Positions 45,004 to 53,868 of a DNA stretch of 64,000 nucleotides are shown in pieces. A program made the position numbers and the translations under genes. The first letter of the stretch is position 1. Each line of letters opens with the position of its first letter. Source of the stretch: an uncultured Alphaproteobacteria bacterium (GTDB lineage: Bacteria > Pseudomonadota > Alphaproteobacteria > HIMB59 > GCA-002718135); NCBI GenBank assembly GCA_902620425.1, contig CACNHX010000001.1, forward strand, positions 290,311 through 354,310, read 5' to 3'. The notes beneath the pieces are model-generated. The model was not told where the DNA came from and did no database searches. It saw only the letters and a list, made by a program, of their open reading frames with translations.

Positions 45004-45280
45004 AAATAAAAATTTAGAAGAATTAGGTAAAAAAATTGATGATTTAGATAATCAAAATAAAGAACCTAGTATTAAAAAAAAAGAAAGTGGTGCAGGATTT
45101 GGTTTTAAAATTAGTACAGAAATTATAGCTGCACTAGTTGTTGGAGTTGGAATTGGGCTTATTGTGGATAATTACTTTAATACTAAACCAATAGGCTTAA
45201 TTATTTTCTTCATATTTGGCGCATTAGCTGGATTTTTGAACGTTTATCGTGTAATGCGTCGCATTGAAAAGCAAAGGTAA
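44993..45280 (+). CDS. atpI: ATP synthase accessory protein AtpI
   Basis: 95 residues. A charged N-terminus is followed by two membrane helices (about 39-58 and 66-82) with 'VVGVGIGLIVDNYF' and 'GFLNVYRVMRRI', typical of AtpI. It helps assemble the c-ring or supplies Mg2+. It begins inside smc and leads the F0 gene set. Confidence 0.85.
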   Translation: MNYKNKNLEELGKKIDDLDNQNKEPSIKKKESGAGFGFKISTEIIAALVVGVGIGLIVDNYFNTKPIGLIIFFIFGALAGFLNVYRVMRRIEKQR

Positions 45281-45301
45281 TTTTAATATTCAATATCAAT
45301 T

Positions 45302-46036
45302 ATGGCCGCAAAAGATAGTCCTCTAAAACAGTTCGAAATAGATCCAATATCTAATATTGAACTTGGAGGTTATAACATTTCTTTCACAAACTCATCTTTT
45401 GCAATGCTAATTACTGTTTTAGTGATTACTCTATTTTTAACTTTAACAGTGAGCACAAGATCAATTATCCCTTCTAGGATGCAGCTTATCTCAGAGCTTA
45501 TGTATAATTTTATTGCTCAGTTGCTCTCTGATACAGTTGGAGATAATGGAAAAAGATATTTCCCATTTGTTTTCTCTTTATTCATGTTTGTACTAATTGG
45601 AAATATGGTTGGAATGATACCATATCAATTTACTTTCACGAGTCACATCATTGTTACATTTGCATTAGCAGCAGTTGTATTTATTGGCGTAACTATTCTT
45701 GGATTTATTAACCATGGTATTAAATTTTTTACTTTCTTCTATATACCAGGTGTACCGTTTTACATGCATCCACTGCTTATTCCCATTGAGGTAATTTCTT
45801 ATTTATCAAGACCTATAAGTTTATCAGTTAGATTATTTGCAAACATGCTGGCTGGTCACACACTACTCAAAGTATTTGCAGGCTTTGTTGTTTCCATGCC
45901 ATTTTTTACAGGAGTTTTTCCTTTAGCTTTCATTGTAGCTTTAACAGGATTAGAAATTTTAATTGCTTTTTTGCAAGCATATGTGTTTGCAATACTGACG
46001 TGTTTATATATTAACGATGCTTATCATTTACATTAA
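45302..46036 (+). CDS. atpB: ATP synthase F0 subunit a
   Basis: 244 residues with five to six membrane helices. The essential Arg lies in 'SLSVRLFANMLAGHTLL', and the last helix has 'AFLQAYVFAILTCLYINDAYHLH'. It forms the proton half-channels against the c-ring. It sits between atpI and atpE. Confidence 0.96.
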   Translation: MAAKDSPLKQFEIDPISNIELGGYNISFTNSSFAMLITVLVITLFLTLTVSTRSIIPSRMQLISELMYNFIAQLLSDTVGDNGKRYFPFVFSLFMFVLIGNMVGMIPYQFTFTSHIIVTFALAAVVFIGVTILGFINHGIKFFTFFYIPGVPFYMHPLLIPIEVISYLSRPISLSVRLFANMLAGHTLLKVFAGFVVSMPFFTGVFPLAFIVALTGLEILIAFLQAYVFAILTCLYINDAYHLH

Positions 46037-46044
46037 TTTAAAAT

Positions 46045-46050
46045 AGGAGG
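46045..46050 (+). promoter_or_regulatory. Strong Shine-Dalgarno site of atpE
   Basis: AGGAGG, 4 bases before the ATG at 46055, is the most complete ribosome-binding site I noticed in a window where most starts have none. It fits the need for many c subunits per complex. GGAGGA here is fully complementary to TCCTCC in the loop of the small RNA candidate at 16305. Confidence 0.75.
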
Positions 46051-46054
46051 ACTT

Positions 46055-46279
46055 ATGGAAATTGAAGCAGCAAAAGTAATCGGAGCGGGTTTAGCCGTTA
46101 TCGGTGTTATTGGATCAGGGATTGGAATTGGGAATATTTTCTCATCTTTTATTCAAGCAGTTGGAAGAAATCCAGCAGCAAGAGGTGAAGTTTTTACAAT
46201 GACAATGTTAGGTTTCGCATTAGTTGAAGCGATTGCACTTTTCGCACTAGTTATTGCGTTAGTTATTTTGTTTGGATAG
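46055..46279 (+). CDS. atpE: ATP synthase F0 subunit c
   Basis: A 74-residue hairpin of two membrane helices, 'GSGIGIGNIFSSFIQAVGRNPAARG' being the first helix and loop. The ion-binding Glu is in 'GFALVEAIALFALVIAL'. The lack of the extra polar residues of Na+ types suggests a proton-driven ring. It is preceded by a strong AGGAGG. Confidence 0.97.
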   Translation: MEIEAAKVIGAGLAVIGVIGSGIGIGNIFSSFIQAVGRNPAARGEVFTMTMLGFALVEAIALFALVIALVILFG

Positions 46280-46296
46280 AACTCAATAATTAATTA

Positions 46297-46788
46297 ATGC
46301 CTCAATTAAATCCGGAGTTTTTTGTTTCACAGCTCTTTTGGTTAGCTGTATTTTTTACTTTTCTATTTGTATTTTTATGGAGGGTATCACTTCCAAGAAT
46401 AGCTACAGTTTTAGAGAAAAGACAAAATAAAATAGATGAAAATTTATCTTCAGCAAAAGAGCTTCAAGAACAGGCAATGGAAATTGAAAAAAAAATTAAT
46501 GATCAGATCAATAAGGCTAAACTAGAAACAGATGAGAAAATTAAAGAAACAATCAATGCTTTACAAGAAAATGTTTCTTCTCAACTTTCTTCACTTGATA
46601 AAGATTTAGAAAAAAAAGTTTCTGATGCAGAAAAAGAAATTTTAAAAAGTAAAGATGATCAAATGAAAAATATTAACAATGAAATAGTTAATATTACAAA
46701 ACTGACTGTTGGAAAAATTACAGATATAGAATTGTCAGACAATGAACTTAATAAAGTTATTGAAACACATAAAGGTAATTTTAACTAA
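46297..46788 (+). CDS. atpG: ATP synthase F0 subunit b'
   Basis: 163 residues. One N-terminal membrane helix (about 10-30, 'LFWLAVFFTFLFVFLWRV') is followed by a long charged coiled coil. It is the first of two b-type genes, which pair as a b/b' stator in alphaproteobacteria and photosynthetic bacteria. Its stop overlaps the start of the b subunit by one base. Confidence 0.88.
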   Translation: MPQLNPEFFVSQLFWLAVFFTFLFVFLWRVSLPRIATVLEKRQNKIDENLSSAKELQEQAMEIEKKINDQINKAKLETDEKIKETINALQENVSSQLSSLDKDLEKKVSDAEKEILKSKDDQMKNINNEIVNITKLTVGKITDIELSDNELNKVIETHKGNFN

Positions 46789-47273
46789 TGTTTTCTGATC
46801 CTCAATTTTGGGTAGCGGTATCTTTTATATTATTTATTGCAGCTATTTTTAATCCAGTACGAAAAATTCTTACATCTAGTTTAGATGCACAAATAAATGA
46901 TATAAAAAGTAAAATAGATGAAGTTGAGAATTTAAAAAAAGAGGCTCAAAAAGCCTTGGATGAATTAAAAGAAAGAGAAACTAAAGTAGAGAAGGAAATA
47001 CAACAACTAAATTTGGAATCTGAAAAAAGAATTGCTGAATTGAAAGATATATCTGCCTCTAAATTAACTGATCAAATTGAGAAAAGAAAAATACTGGCAG
47101 AAAATAAAATTGAACAATTAGTTCGAGATACTAATAATTCTATCAAAAGTTATATTTCAAGTGTTGCAATAGAGGTTACTAGAAATATTCTACTTCAAAA
47201 TCTAAGTAAGGATAAAAAATCTGCCTTAATTGAAGAGTCAATTACCGAATTTAACTCTGTTCTAAAGAACTAG
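46788..47273 (+). CDS. atpF: ATP synthase F0 subunit b
   Basis: 161 residues. A short N-terminal membrane helix (about 5-24, 'FWVAVSFILFIAAIF') leads to a Lys/Glu-rich coiled coil that forms the peripheral stalk. It ends the F0 set; the F1 genes (atpHAGDC) are not in this window, as is usual for alphaproteobacteria, where F0 and F1 lie apart. Confidence 0.88.
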   Translation: MFSDPQFWVAVSFILFIAAIFNPVRKILTSSLDAQINDIKSKIDEVENLKKEAQKALDELKERETKVEKEIQQLNLESEKRIAELKDISASKLTDQIEKRKILAENKIEQLVRDTNNSIKSYISSVAIEVTRNILLQNLSKDKKSALIEESITEFNSVLKN

Positions 47274-47305
47274 TAGTATATTTAGTTATTCCAAAATCTA
47301 CTTAC

Positions 47306-47325
47306 AATATTAATAATTTAATATT
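47306..47325 (+). terminator. AT-only hairpin after the F0 genes, weak candidate
   Basis: AATATTAA (47306-47313) pairs with TTAATATT (47318-47325) around TAAT. The stem has no G-C pair and no T-run follows, so it is only a weak candidate for the 3' end of the atp transcript. The rest of the 112-base gap to ispH shows nothing else I can name. Confidence 0.25.
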
Positions 47326-47385
47326 AAAAGATTTTCAAAATCTATAGTATTATTAAGTAACCAAAATTAATGGAAACAAATTTGC

Positions 47386-48327
47386 ATGACAAAAAAACTT
47401 AATATATTTCTTGCAGGACCTCGGGGATTTTGTGCAGGTGTAGATAGGGCAATAGAAATGGTAAAAGGTGCTCTAAAAAAATATGGAGCGCCCGTATACG
47501 TTCGTCATGAAATAGTGCATAATAAATTTGTTGTTGAAAATCTCAAATCACAGGGAGCTATTTTTGTAGAAGAATTAAATGAGATTGAAGATAGAAGTAG
47601 GCCAGTTATCTTTTCTGCACATGGTGTTCCAAAAGCAGTCCCAGAGGAAGCATTAAGTTTAAATTTAGTATATTATGATGCAACATGTCCGCTTGTTAGC
47701 AAAATCCATAAAGAAGTTGAAAATTTTGATAAAAAAAATCTGCCAGTAATTTTAATTGGTCATAGAAATCATCCTGAAGTTATTGGAACTATGGGTCAAA
47801 CAGATAAAAAAATTCATTTAGTAGAAAAAGTTGAAGATGTTAAAAAATTGCCTTTAAACCAAAATGATGAGATTGCATATGTTACTCAGACAACGCTATC
47901 AGTAGATGATACAAAAGATATAATAAAAGAGATAAAATTACATTTTAGTAATGTCATAGAACCAAAAAAAAATGATATTTGTTATGCTACGACAAATAGA
48001 CAAGAAGCGGTTAAAAAGATAGCGAATCAATGTGATTATTTTTTAGTAATTGGTGCAAGTAACTCATCAAATTCCCTAAGATTAGTTGAAGTAGCAAAAA
48101 ATTATGGATCAAAAAAAGCTATTTTAGTAGAAGATGTAGATTCCCTAAATTTAAATATATTTCAAGAATCTGAAAATATAGGAATAACAGCAAGTGCATC
48201 ATCGCCTGAAGTACTTGTTAAAAAACTTCTTGATAATTTGAAAAGAAATTTTGAAATACATATTAATGAAGGATCTTACCAAAAAGAAGATGTATTTTTT
48301 AAAGTACCGCAAAAACTAAACGTATAG
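47386..48327 (+). CDS. ispH: 4-hydroxy-3-methylbut-2-enyl diphosphate reductase
   Basis: 313 residues. The three Fe-S cysteines are in 'GPRGFCAGVDRAIEMV', 'YYDATCPLVSKIH' and 'DICYATTNRQEAV'; 'HEIVHN' and 'GHRNHPEVIG' supply the substrate histidines. It is the last enzyme of the MEP pathway, making IPP and DMAPP. It is 3 bases before thrB, in the ispH-thrB-rnhA order known from alphaproteobacteria. Confidence 0.96.
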   Translation: MTKKLNIFLAGPRGFCAGVDRAIEMVKGALKKYGAPVYVRHEIVHNKFVVENLKSQGAIFVEELNEIEDRSRPVIFSAHGVPKAVPEEALSLNLVYYDATCPLVSKIHKEVENFDKKNLPVILIGHRNHPEVIGTMGQTDKKIHLVEKVEDVKKLPLNQNDEIAYVTQTTLSVDDTKDIIKEIKLHFSNVIEPKKNDICYATTNRQEAVKKIANQCDYFLVIGASNSSNSLRLVEVAKNYGSKKAILVEDVDSLNLNIFQESENIGITASASSPEVLVKKLLDNLKRNFEIHINEGSYQKEDVFFKVPQKLNV

Positions 48328-48330
48328 AAG

Positions 48331-49281
48331 ATGGCAGTCTTTACTAAATTACTTAAAGAAGATATTGAAAACTTTATTTCTGAATACTCAATTGGAAATT
48401 TAGACAGCTTTGAAGAAATTGTAGATGGGATAGAGAACTCAAATTTTAAAATTTTTTGTAATAATCAACCATATATTTTAACAATTTTTGAAAAAAGAGT
48501 AACTGAGCAAGAATTACCTTTTTTTATAAATTTAAAAAACTTTTTAAATAAAAATAATTTTAAATGTCCAAAAGCTATCTCAGATAAAAATGGAAAAATT
48601 TTAAAAAGAATAAAAAATAAAACAGCTGTAATAATATCTTTTCTAGAAGGTAAAAGTATTGAAGAACCTAATGCTGAAATGTGTAGAGAAGTTGGAAAAA
48701 TGGTTGCTGATTTACACAATCTTACCATAAATTTTGATGAAAAAAGACCTAACAGTTTAGATCTACAGGATTGGAAAGAAATTTACAAAAAGTGCCTTAA
48801 TAATAAATCCGAAAAGTTTAATGAAACAATTTATTTGTTAAAAAATGAATTAGACTATTTAGAAAATTATTGGCCAACAAATATTCCTTGTGGTGTCATA
48901 CATGCTGATTTGTTTAGAGATAATATTTTTTTTAAAGATGAAAAAATTTCTGGAGTAATAGATTTCTATTTTGCATGTTATTATTTTTATATTTACGATT
49001 TAGCTATAGTTATTAATGATTGGTGTTTTAGTGAAAATGGACAATACTTTAACAAAGAGAACTGCTTAATAATTCTTGGGGAATATCAAAAGTTGAGAGA
49101 ATTAAGTGATATTGAAAAGAAATCATTAAATATTTTATTAAGAGCTGCTGCTGTTAGAATATTATGTACGAGAGTGCACGATTATATTTTTCATCCGCCT
49201 GATGCAGTAGTTGTTAAAAAAGATCCATTTGAATATTTGAATATTTTAAGATGGCATCAACAAAATGATATTTTTGAATAA
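48331..49281 (+). CDS. thrB: Homoserine kinase (ThrB, APH-fold type)
   Basis: 316 residues. This is the aminoglycoside-phosphotransferase-like homoserine kinase. It starts 'MAVFTKLLKEDIENFISEY', has 'GIENSNFKIF', the catalytic loop 'VIHADLFRDNIFF' and the metal site 'GVIDFYFAC'. It phosphorylates homoserine for threonine synthesis. It overlaps rnhA by one base. Confidence 0.9.
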   Translation: MAVFTKLLKEDIENFISEYSIGNLDSFEEIVDGIENSNFKIFCNNQPYILTIFEKRVTEQELPFFINLKNFLNKNNFKCPKAISDKNGKILKRIKNKTAVIISFLEGKSIEEPNAEMCREVGKMVADLHNLTINFDEKRPNSLDLQDWKEIYKKCLNNKSEKFNETIYLLKNELDYLENYWPTNIPCGVIHADLFRDNIFFKDEKISGVIDFYFACYYFYIYDLAIVINDWCFSENGQYFNKENCLIILGEYQKLRELSDIEKKSLNILLRAAAVRILCTRVHDYIFHPPDAVVVKKDPFEYLNILRWHQQNDIFE

Positions 49282-49709
49282 TGATTAATATTTATACAGA
49301 TGGCGCATGTTCTGGGAATCCTGGTATAGGTGGATGGGGTGTCGTGATATTAGATAATAATAAAGAAATTTTATTAAATGGTGGTGATCAACACACAACT
49401 AATAATAAAATGGAACTTACAGCAGCAATAAAAGCGCTGGAATATTTTGAGATAAAAAAAGAATTAATCATTTATACCGATAGCAAATATGTAAAGGATG
49501 GTATTGAATCATGGATTACAAATTGGAAAAAAAATGGATGGAAAACTTCAACAAAAAAAATAGTGAAAAATAAAGAATTATGGATGCAATTAGATAATCT
49601 AATTAATAAACATAATGTAACATGGAAATGGGTTAAAGGACACGCTGGTTTCGAATTTAATGAGAAAGCTGATGAACTAGCAAGGAAATATATTGAAAGT
49701 TATATTTAG
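49281..49709 (+). CDS. rnhA: Ribonuclease HI
   Basis: 142 residues. The DEDD residues are in 'IYTDGACSGNPG', 'KMELTAAIKAL', 'IYTDSKYV' and 'GHAGFEFNEKADELA'. It degrades RNA in DNA-RNA hybrids and complements RNase HII. Its end overlaps the yceI start by 17 bases. Confidence 0.97.
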   Translation: MINIYTDGACSGNPGIGGWGVVILDNNKEILLNGGDQHTTNNKMELTAAIKALEYFEIKKELIIYTDSKYVKDGIESWITNWKKNGWKTSTKKIVKNKELWMQLDNLINKHNVTWKWVKGHAGFEFNEKADELARKYIESYI

Positions 49710-50256
49710 TTTATTTTTTATATTTCTGTATTGTAAGCAGAGTGCAGCTAATGATTTATGGACTATTGATAAAAATATTTCTAGTATAGAGTTTGAAGTT
49801 CCAGTTTTGTTAACGAAAAATGTTATCGGTAAATTTAATGAATTTGATGGTTTTGTTTCCTTAGATTTGTCAAATCAAAATAATAATAAAGCTCTTATAA
49901 ATGTTAGAATTGATAGTTTAGATATAAATTACAAACGATATAAAGATTTAGTTCTTAGTGAAGTTTTTTTTGATGCTAAAAAATATCCTTTAGGTCTTAT
50001 TGATACAAATAATTTTAAATTTAATTATGAAGATAATAAAATTAATTTAATAGGTGAATTAACGATAAAAGGAAAAAGTCAAAATATTCCTATTAATATT
50101 GAGGTAATAAAATTGGCCAGTGAGTTGGTTCAGGTAAAAAGTGAAATATCTTTTTCTAGAAATGACTTTAAAATAGGCACTGGTAATTGGAAAAACACAA
50201 CAATCCTCAAAGATAAAATAAAGATAAAGGCAAATATTTTTCTTTTTAAAGAATAA
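49693..50256 (+). CDS. YceI family exported lipid-binding protein
   Basis: 187 residues from a TTG that lies inside the end of rnhA. The signal peptide ends near 'SAAN' (about residue 19). The lipocalin-like YceI fold shows 'WTIDKNISSIEFEVPVL', 'GKFNEFDGFVSLDL', 'LIGELTIKGKSQNIPINIEV' and 'FSRNDFKIGTGNW'. YceI proteins bind isoprenoid-like lipids in the periplasm. The position in an operon headed by ispH fits such a ligand, but this is only suggestive. Confidence 0.82.
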   Translation: MKVIFSLFFIFLYCKQSAANDLWTIDKNISSIEFEVPVLLTKNVIGKFNEFDGFVSLDLSNQNNNKALINVRIDSLDINYKRYKDLVLSEVFFDAKKYPLGLIDTNNFKFNYEDNKINLIGELTIKGKSQNIPINIEVIKLASELVQVKSEISFSRNDFKIGTGNWKNTTILKDKIKIKANIFLFKE

Positions 50257-50276
50257 TTTTTTTTAAGATAGATTTA

Positions 50277-51761
50277 CTAAAAATTAAAATTTTTAGCAAT
50301 TTTATTATTACTGTTATATAAATCTTTCCAAATTGAATACCTTTGTAATAATAGATCAATGTTATCTTCATTAGGTTCATAAGTTTTACTTATTTTTATT
50401 TCACTAATAATATTTTCTTTATTATCAATAGTAGCATCCTGATACATAGCTAATCTTGCAACGCCAAGTGCGGCACCAAATTCACTTTGATCACAAACAC
50501 TTAACTTTCTATTTAAAAGTGCTGCAAGCAATTCAATCCAAAATGAACTTTTTGAACCACCTCCAACCATAAATATTTTATCAAAGTTATTATTAACTTT
50601 CAAAATAGAATTTACTCCATCTAATATTCCAAAACTGACACCTTCAATTACTGCATACTGTAAATCTGTTACATTTGTAGTTGTTTTTATAGAATGGAGT
50701 GAACCTCTAATATGAGGATCATTATGTGGAGTCCTTTCTCCAGACAAATAAGGTAAAAAATATGATGAATTTTTTATAGAATTTTTATCATTATAAAATT
50801 GCTCTACATTATTAAGTGTATCAGCAATTGAAGTATTGGTAATAGCGCAAATCCAATCTAAACAATTACTTGCACTTAACATAACAGACATAAGGTGCCA
50901 TTTATTTGGTAAACAATGACAAAAAGAATGTACTGCATCACCAGTATTACTTAAAAAATTTTCAGTGGGGGTAAAAAAAACGCCAGAAGTACCAAGAGAT
51001 ATAAATGATTGATTTTTATTTGTTATACCCATACCAGTTGCTGCGGCAGCATTATCCCCTGCTCCACCCACAACTTTAACATTATTATTAAAATTAAATT
51101 TTTCTTTTAAATCTTTTTTTAAAAATCCTGTCTGCTCATTGCCTTCCACTAGATCTGGCATGTGTTTTTCTTCTAAAAATGAGCAAGATAAAAGCTGATT
51201 GGACCATTTTCTTTTTTGGATATCTAGCCATAATGTTCCAGATGCATCTGACATTTCAGAAAAAAATTCATCAGTAAGAACAAATCGTAAATAATCTTTA
51301 GGGAGTAAAACTTTAAAAATTTTTTTGAAATTATCTATTTCATTATTTTTTATCCAATTTATTTTTGGTGCAGTAAAACCAGGCATAGTAATATTTCCTG
51401 AGATTGATCGTACATCAAAATTTTGTTTTTCAAATTCTTCACACTCTTGATATGATCTTGTATCGTTCCAAAGAATACATGGTCTAATAACATTTCCATC
51501 CTTATCTATTAACGTAGCTCCATGCATATGACCTGATATTCCTATTGAAATAGTTTGTGAAAATTCTTTTGGTTTTTTTGACTTTAAAGCCTCCAAACAT
51601 TCCATTGTTGAGTCAATCCATTCTTGTGGATTTTGTTCACTAAAACCATCTTTAGGTGATTGTACAGTAAGACTTGAATTAGCAGATGCAAGGATGCTTT
51701 GATTTTGATCTATTAAAATCATTTTGATTGATGAAGTTCCAAGATCAATTCCAATAAACAT
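50277..51761 (-). CDS. xylB: Xylulokinase-like FGGY carbohydrate kinase
   Basis: 494 residues. 'MFIGIDLGTSSIKMILID' is the ATP-binding start, 'GISGHMHGATLID' and 'RPCILWNDTRS' are xylulokinase-like, and the second FGGY half has 'VGGAGDNAAAATGMG' and 'FMVGGGSKSSFWIELLA'. It probably phosphorylates D-xylulose, but FGGY specificity cannot be fixed by sight. It is the last of a minus-strand series and convergent with the YceI gene. Confidence 0.88.
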   Translation of the reverse strand: MFIGIDLGTSSIKMILIDQNQSILASANSSLTVQSPKDGFSEQNPQEWIDSTMECLEALKSKKPKEFSQTISIGISGHMHGATLIDKDGNVIRPCILWNDTRSYQECEEFEKQNFDVRSISGNITMPGFTAPKINWIKNNEIDNFKKIFKVLLPKDYLRFVLTDEFFSEMSDASGTLWLDIQKRKWSNQLLSCSFLEEKHMPDLVEGNEQTGFLKKDLKEKFNFNNNVKVVGGAGDNAAAATGMGITNKNQSFISLGTSGVFFTPTENFLSNTGDAVHSFCHCLPNKWHLMSVMLSASNCLDWICAITNTSIADTLNNVEQFYNDKNSIKNSSYFLPYLSGERTPHNDPHIRGSLHSIKTTTNVTDLQYAVIEGVSFGILDGVNSILKVNNNFDKIFMVGGGSKSSFWIELLAALLNRKLSVCDQSEFGAALGVARLAMYQDATIDNKENIISEIKISKTYEPNEDNIDLLLQRYSIWKDLYNSNNKIAKNFNF

Positions 51762-51810
51762 AGATTAAATTTATAACATTAATTTTTTAATTAATACAAA
51801 GAAATTAAAA

Positions 51811-52671
51811 CTACTTGTAAGAATATCTAAATATAAATATTCCTGATGAAACAATAATGATTGCTCCTATTATCGTAAATATATCTGGGATTTCTCCATA
51901 CACTAATAAGCCAAAAATTATTCCCCAAACAATTATAGTATAATTATAAGGCGCTAGAATACTTGCTGGTGTTATACTCAATGCTTTAATTTGTAAAAAT
52001 AAACCAGTACAAAAAAAGATACCCAAAAAAATAAAAAAGATAAAAGAAAATGAATGTAGAGGTTGCCAGAAAAAAAGTGACAGTACAAATGTAATGATAG
52101 CACCTATAAGGCCATTGTAGAATAACATAGTTTCATTATCATCATACTTAGCATTTAATCTTGTTGCTATTTGAAATAGTGAATAGAAAAAAGCAGCACA
52201 TAATGGGATAATTAGATATGGATTAAATATAGTTAGTACAGGTCGCATAATTAGAATAACTCCACAAAAACTTACACAAATTGCTAACCAAGTGGCTACA
52301 TTTATTTTTTCTTTTAAAATAAAATAAGAAAAAACTAAAACTAGAACAGGGGCTAAAGATCCTATTGTGTGAGCATCTGCTAGAGCTAAGTGCCTAAAAG
52401 ACAATACAAAAAAACAAGATTCGCATACAGATAAAATACATCTGGTTATTTGTATCTTGTAATTATTTGAAAGATAAAATTTTTTAACTTTATTTTTTTT
52501 TGCAATAAAAAAAGAAAAAATAAAACAGAAAGTAAATTTTACAAATAATAATACAAAAACAGAGTGATATTGAACAGCTGTTTTTTGAATTGTATCTAAA
52601 ATACCAAAAGATAAGTAAGTTAAAAGAGTTAAAATTATTCCATAGGTATAGGGATTTGATTTCATGTTCAT
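51811..52671 (-). CDS. EamA/DMT family membrane transporter
   Basis: 286 residues with about ten membrane helices in two EamA repeats; 'LADAHTIGSLAPVLVLVFSYFILKEK' and 'ITPASILAPYNYTIIVWGIIFG' end the two halves. DMT proteins carry small metabolites, in or out. It is in line with the serine hydrolase and Ldh genes (1-base overlap with the former), so its cargo is probably linked to this catabolic set. Confidence 0.88.
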   Translation of the reverse strand: MNMKSNPYTYGIILTLLTYLSFGILDTIQKTAVQYHSVFVLLFVKFTFCFIFSFFIAKKNKVKKFYLSNNYKIQITRCILSVCESCFFVLSFRHLALADAHTIGSLAPVLVLVFSYFILKEKINVATWLAICVSFCGVILIMRPVLTIFNPYLIIPLCAAFFYSLFQIATRLNAKYDDNETMLFYNGLIGAIITFVLSLFFWQPLHSFSFIFFIFLGIFFCTGLFLQIKALSITPASILAPYNYTIIVWGIIFGLLVYGEIPDIFTIIGAIIIVSSGIFIFRYSYK

Positions 52672-53861
52672 TAAAGATTTTTAAAGATATTATTGTAAAA
52701 ATCTTTTTTAATATTCTTATCTGCATCTAAAATTTGCATCATTAAAACAGCTGACAAATTATTTTTTGGATCTACCAAAAAATAAGTAGCGGCATAACCT
52801 GACCATCCAAATTCTCCAACTGGACCAAACTTATTTTGAGAGGTATTATTCATTAAAACTCTAAATCCTAAACCCCAACCATATCCATCTAGATCATTTT
52901 CATAATCTTCATCTTTATTTGTATTAATTGATGTGATTTCAATTGGAAATAACTCTTTATTTAAAGAATTATTTCGCATTAATTCTAAACTTTGAGAATT
53001 AATGAGCTCTTTTCCACTTTTGTTTTTACCATCGATAAGCATTGTAGCAAATTTTTCATAATCTTGAGCTGTAGAAAACAAACCATGGCCTCCTCTGGAA
53101 TAATTTTTATTATTTGTTGGGTACCCGTATAATATTAACTTTCTTTTATCGTAATTTAAATTTGTTAGTTTTAATTTTTCGCTGTTATATTCAAATGTTT
53201 CAACTAATTTACTATTACTATTTTCATTAATATAAAAATTTGTATTATTCATTTCTAAAGGTAAAAAAATATTTTCGTTTAAAACGTCAAAAATTTTATC
53301 TTTTGTTACAACTTCTATAATTCTGGCTAAAACATCAATAGATATAGAATAATGCCATTTTGAACCAGGTTCATATAACAGAGGTAATTCGGAAATTTTA
53401 CTAATCTCTTCCTCCAAACTTGAAGATGCAGAATGAAATAAACTTCTATCCTCATATTCTTGAGCTAAAAAATTATCACAACTGTTATATGTAAAGCCTG
53501 CTGTATGTTGTAAAAGTTGTCTTACAGTAGGTTTATCTTCTAGAGAAGTTGTATTTTGTAATTTACTCTCAATACTACTAAGTTTTTTTAAATTTTTAAA
53601 ATCAGATAAATGTTTATCTATAGTATCATCAAGAGATAAGAAATTTTTTTCAATTAATTGCATTGCTGCAAAACCAATAATTGGCTTTGTCATTGACCAA
53701 ATTCTATAATATGAATTTTTATTGAGCTTATTTTTTAATTCCAAATCTTTGTAACCAATTACTTCATGATAAATATTATTTTTATGATTTATTATCCATT
53801 CAGCTCCATTACATTTTCCTGCATCAATATGTTTTTGAAAATCTAATTTAATATTATCCAT
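52671..53861 (-). CDS. Serine hydrolase, beta-lactamase/esterase family
   Basis: 396 residues without a signal peptide. Class C-like active site: 'RIWSMTKPIIGFAAMQL' contains S-x-x-K (about residue 55), followed by 'LLQHTAGF', a 'WHYSIS' segment and the 'GGHGLFSTAQDYEKFA' box. Intracellular members are usually esterases or peptidases, and a lactone- or ester-opening role would fit the neighbours (inference). The stop codon shares its last base with the DMT start. Confidence 0.85.
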   Translation of the reverse strand: MDNIKLDFQKHIDAGKCNGAEWIINHKNNIYHEVIGYKDLELKNKLNKNSYYRIWSMTKPIIGFAAMQLIEKNFLSLDDTIDKHLSDFKNLKKLSSIESKLQNTTSLEDKPTVRQLLQHTAGFTYNSCDNFLAQEYEDRSLFHSASSSLEEEISKISELPLLYEPGSKWHYSISIDVLARIIEVVTKDKIFDVLNENIFLPLEMNNTNFYINENSNSKLVETFEYNSEKLKLTNLNYDKRKLILYGYPTNNKNYSRGGHGLFSTAQDYEKFATMLIDGKNKSGKELINSQSLELMRNNSLNKELFPIEITSINTNKDEDYENDLDGYGWGLGFRVLMNNTSQNKFGPVGEFGWSGYAATYFLVDPKNNLSAVLMMQILDADKNIKKDFYNNIFKNL

Positions 53862-53868
53862 AAATGGA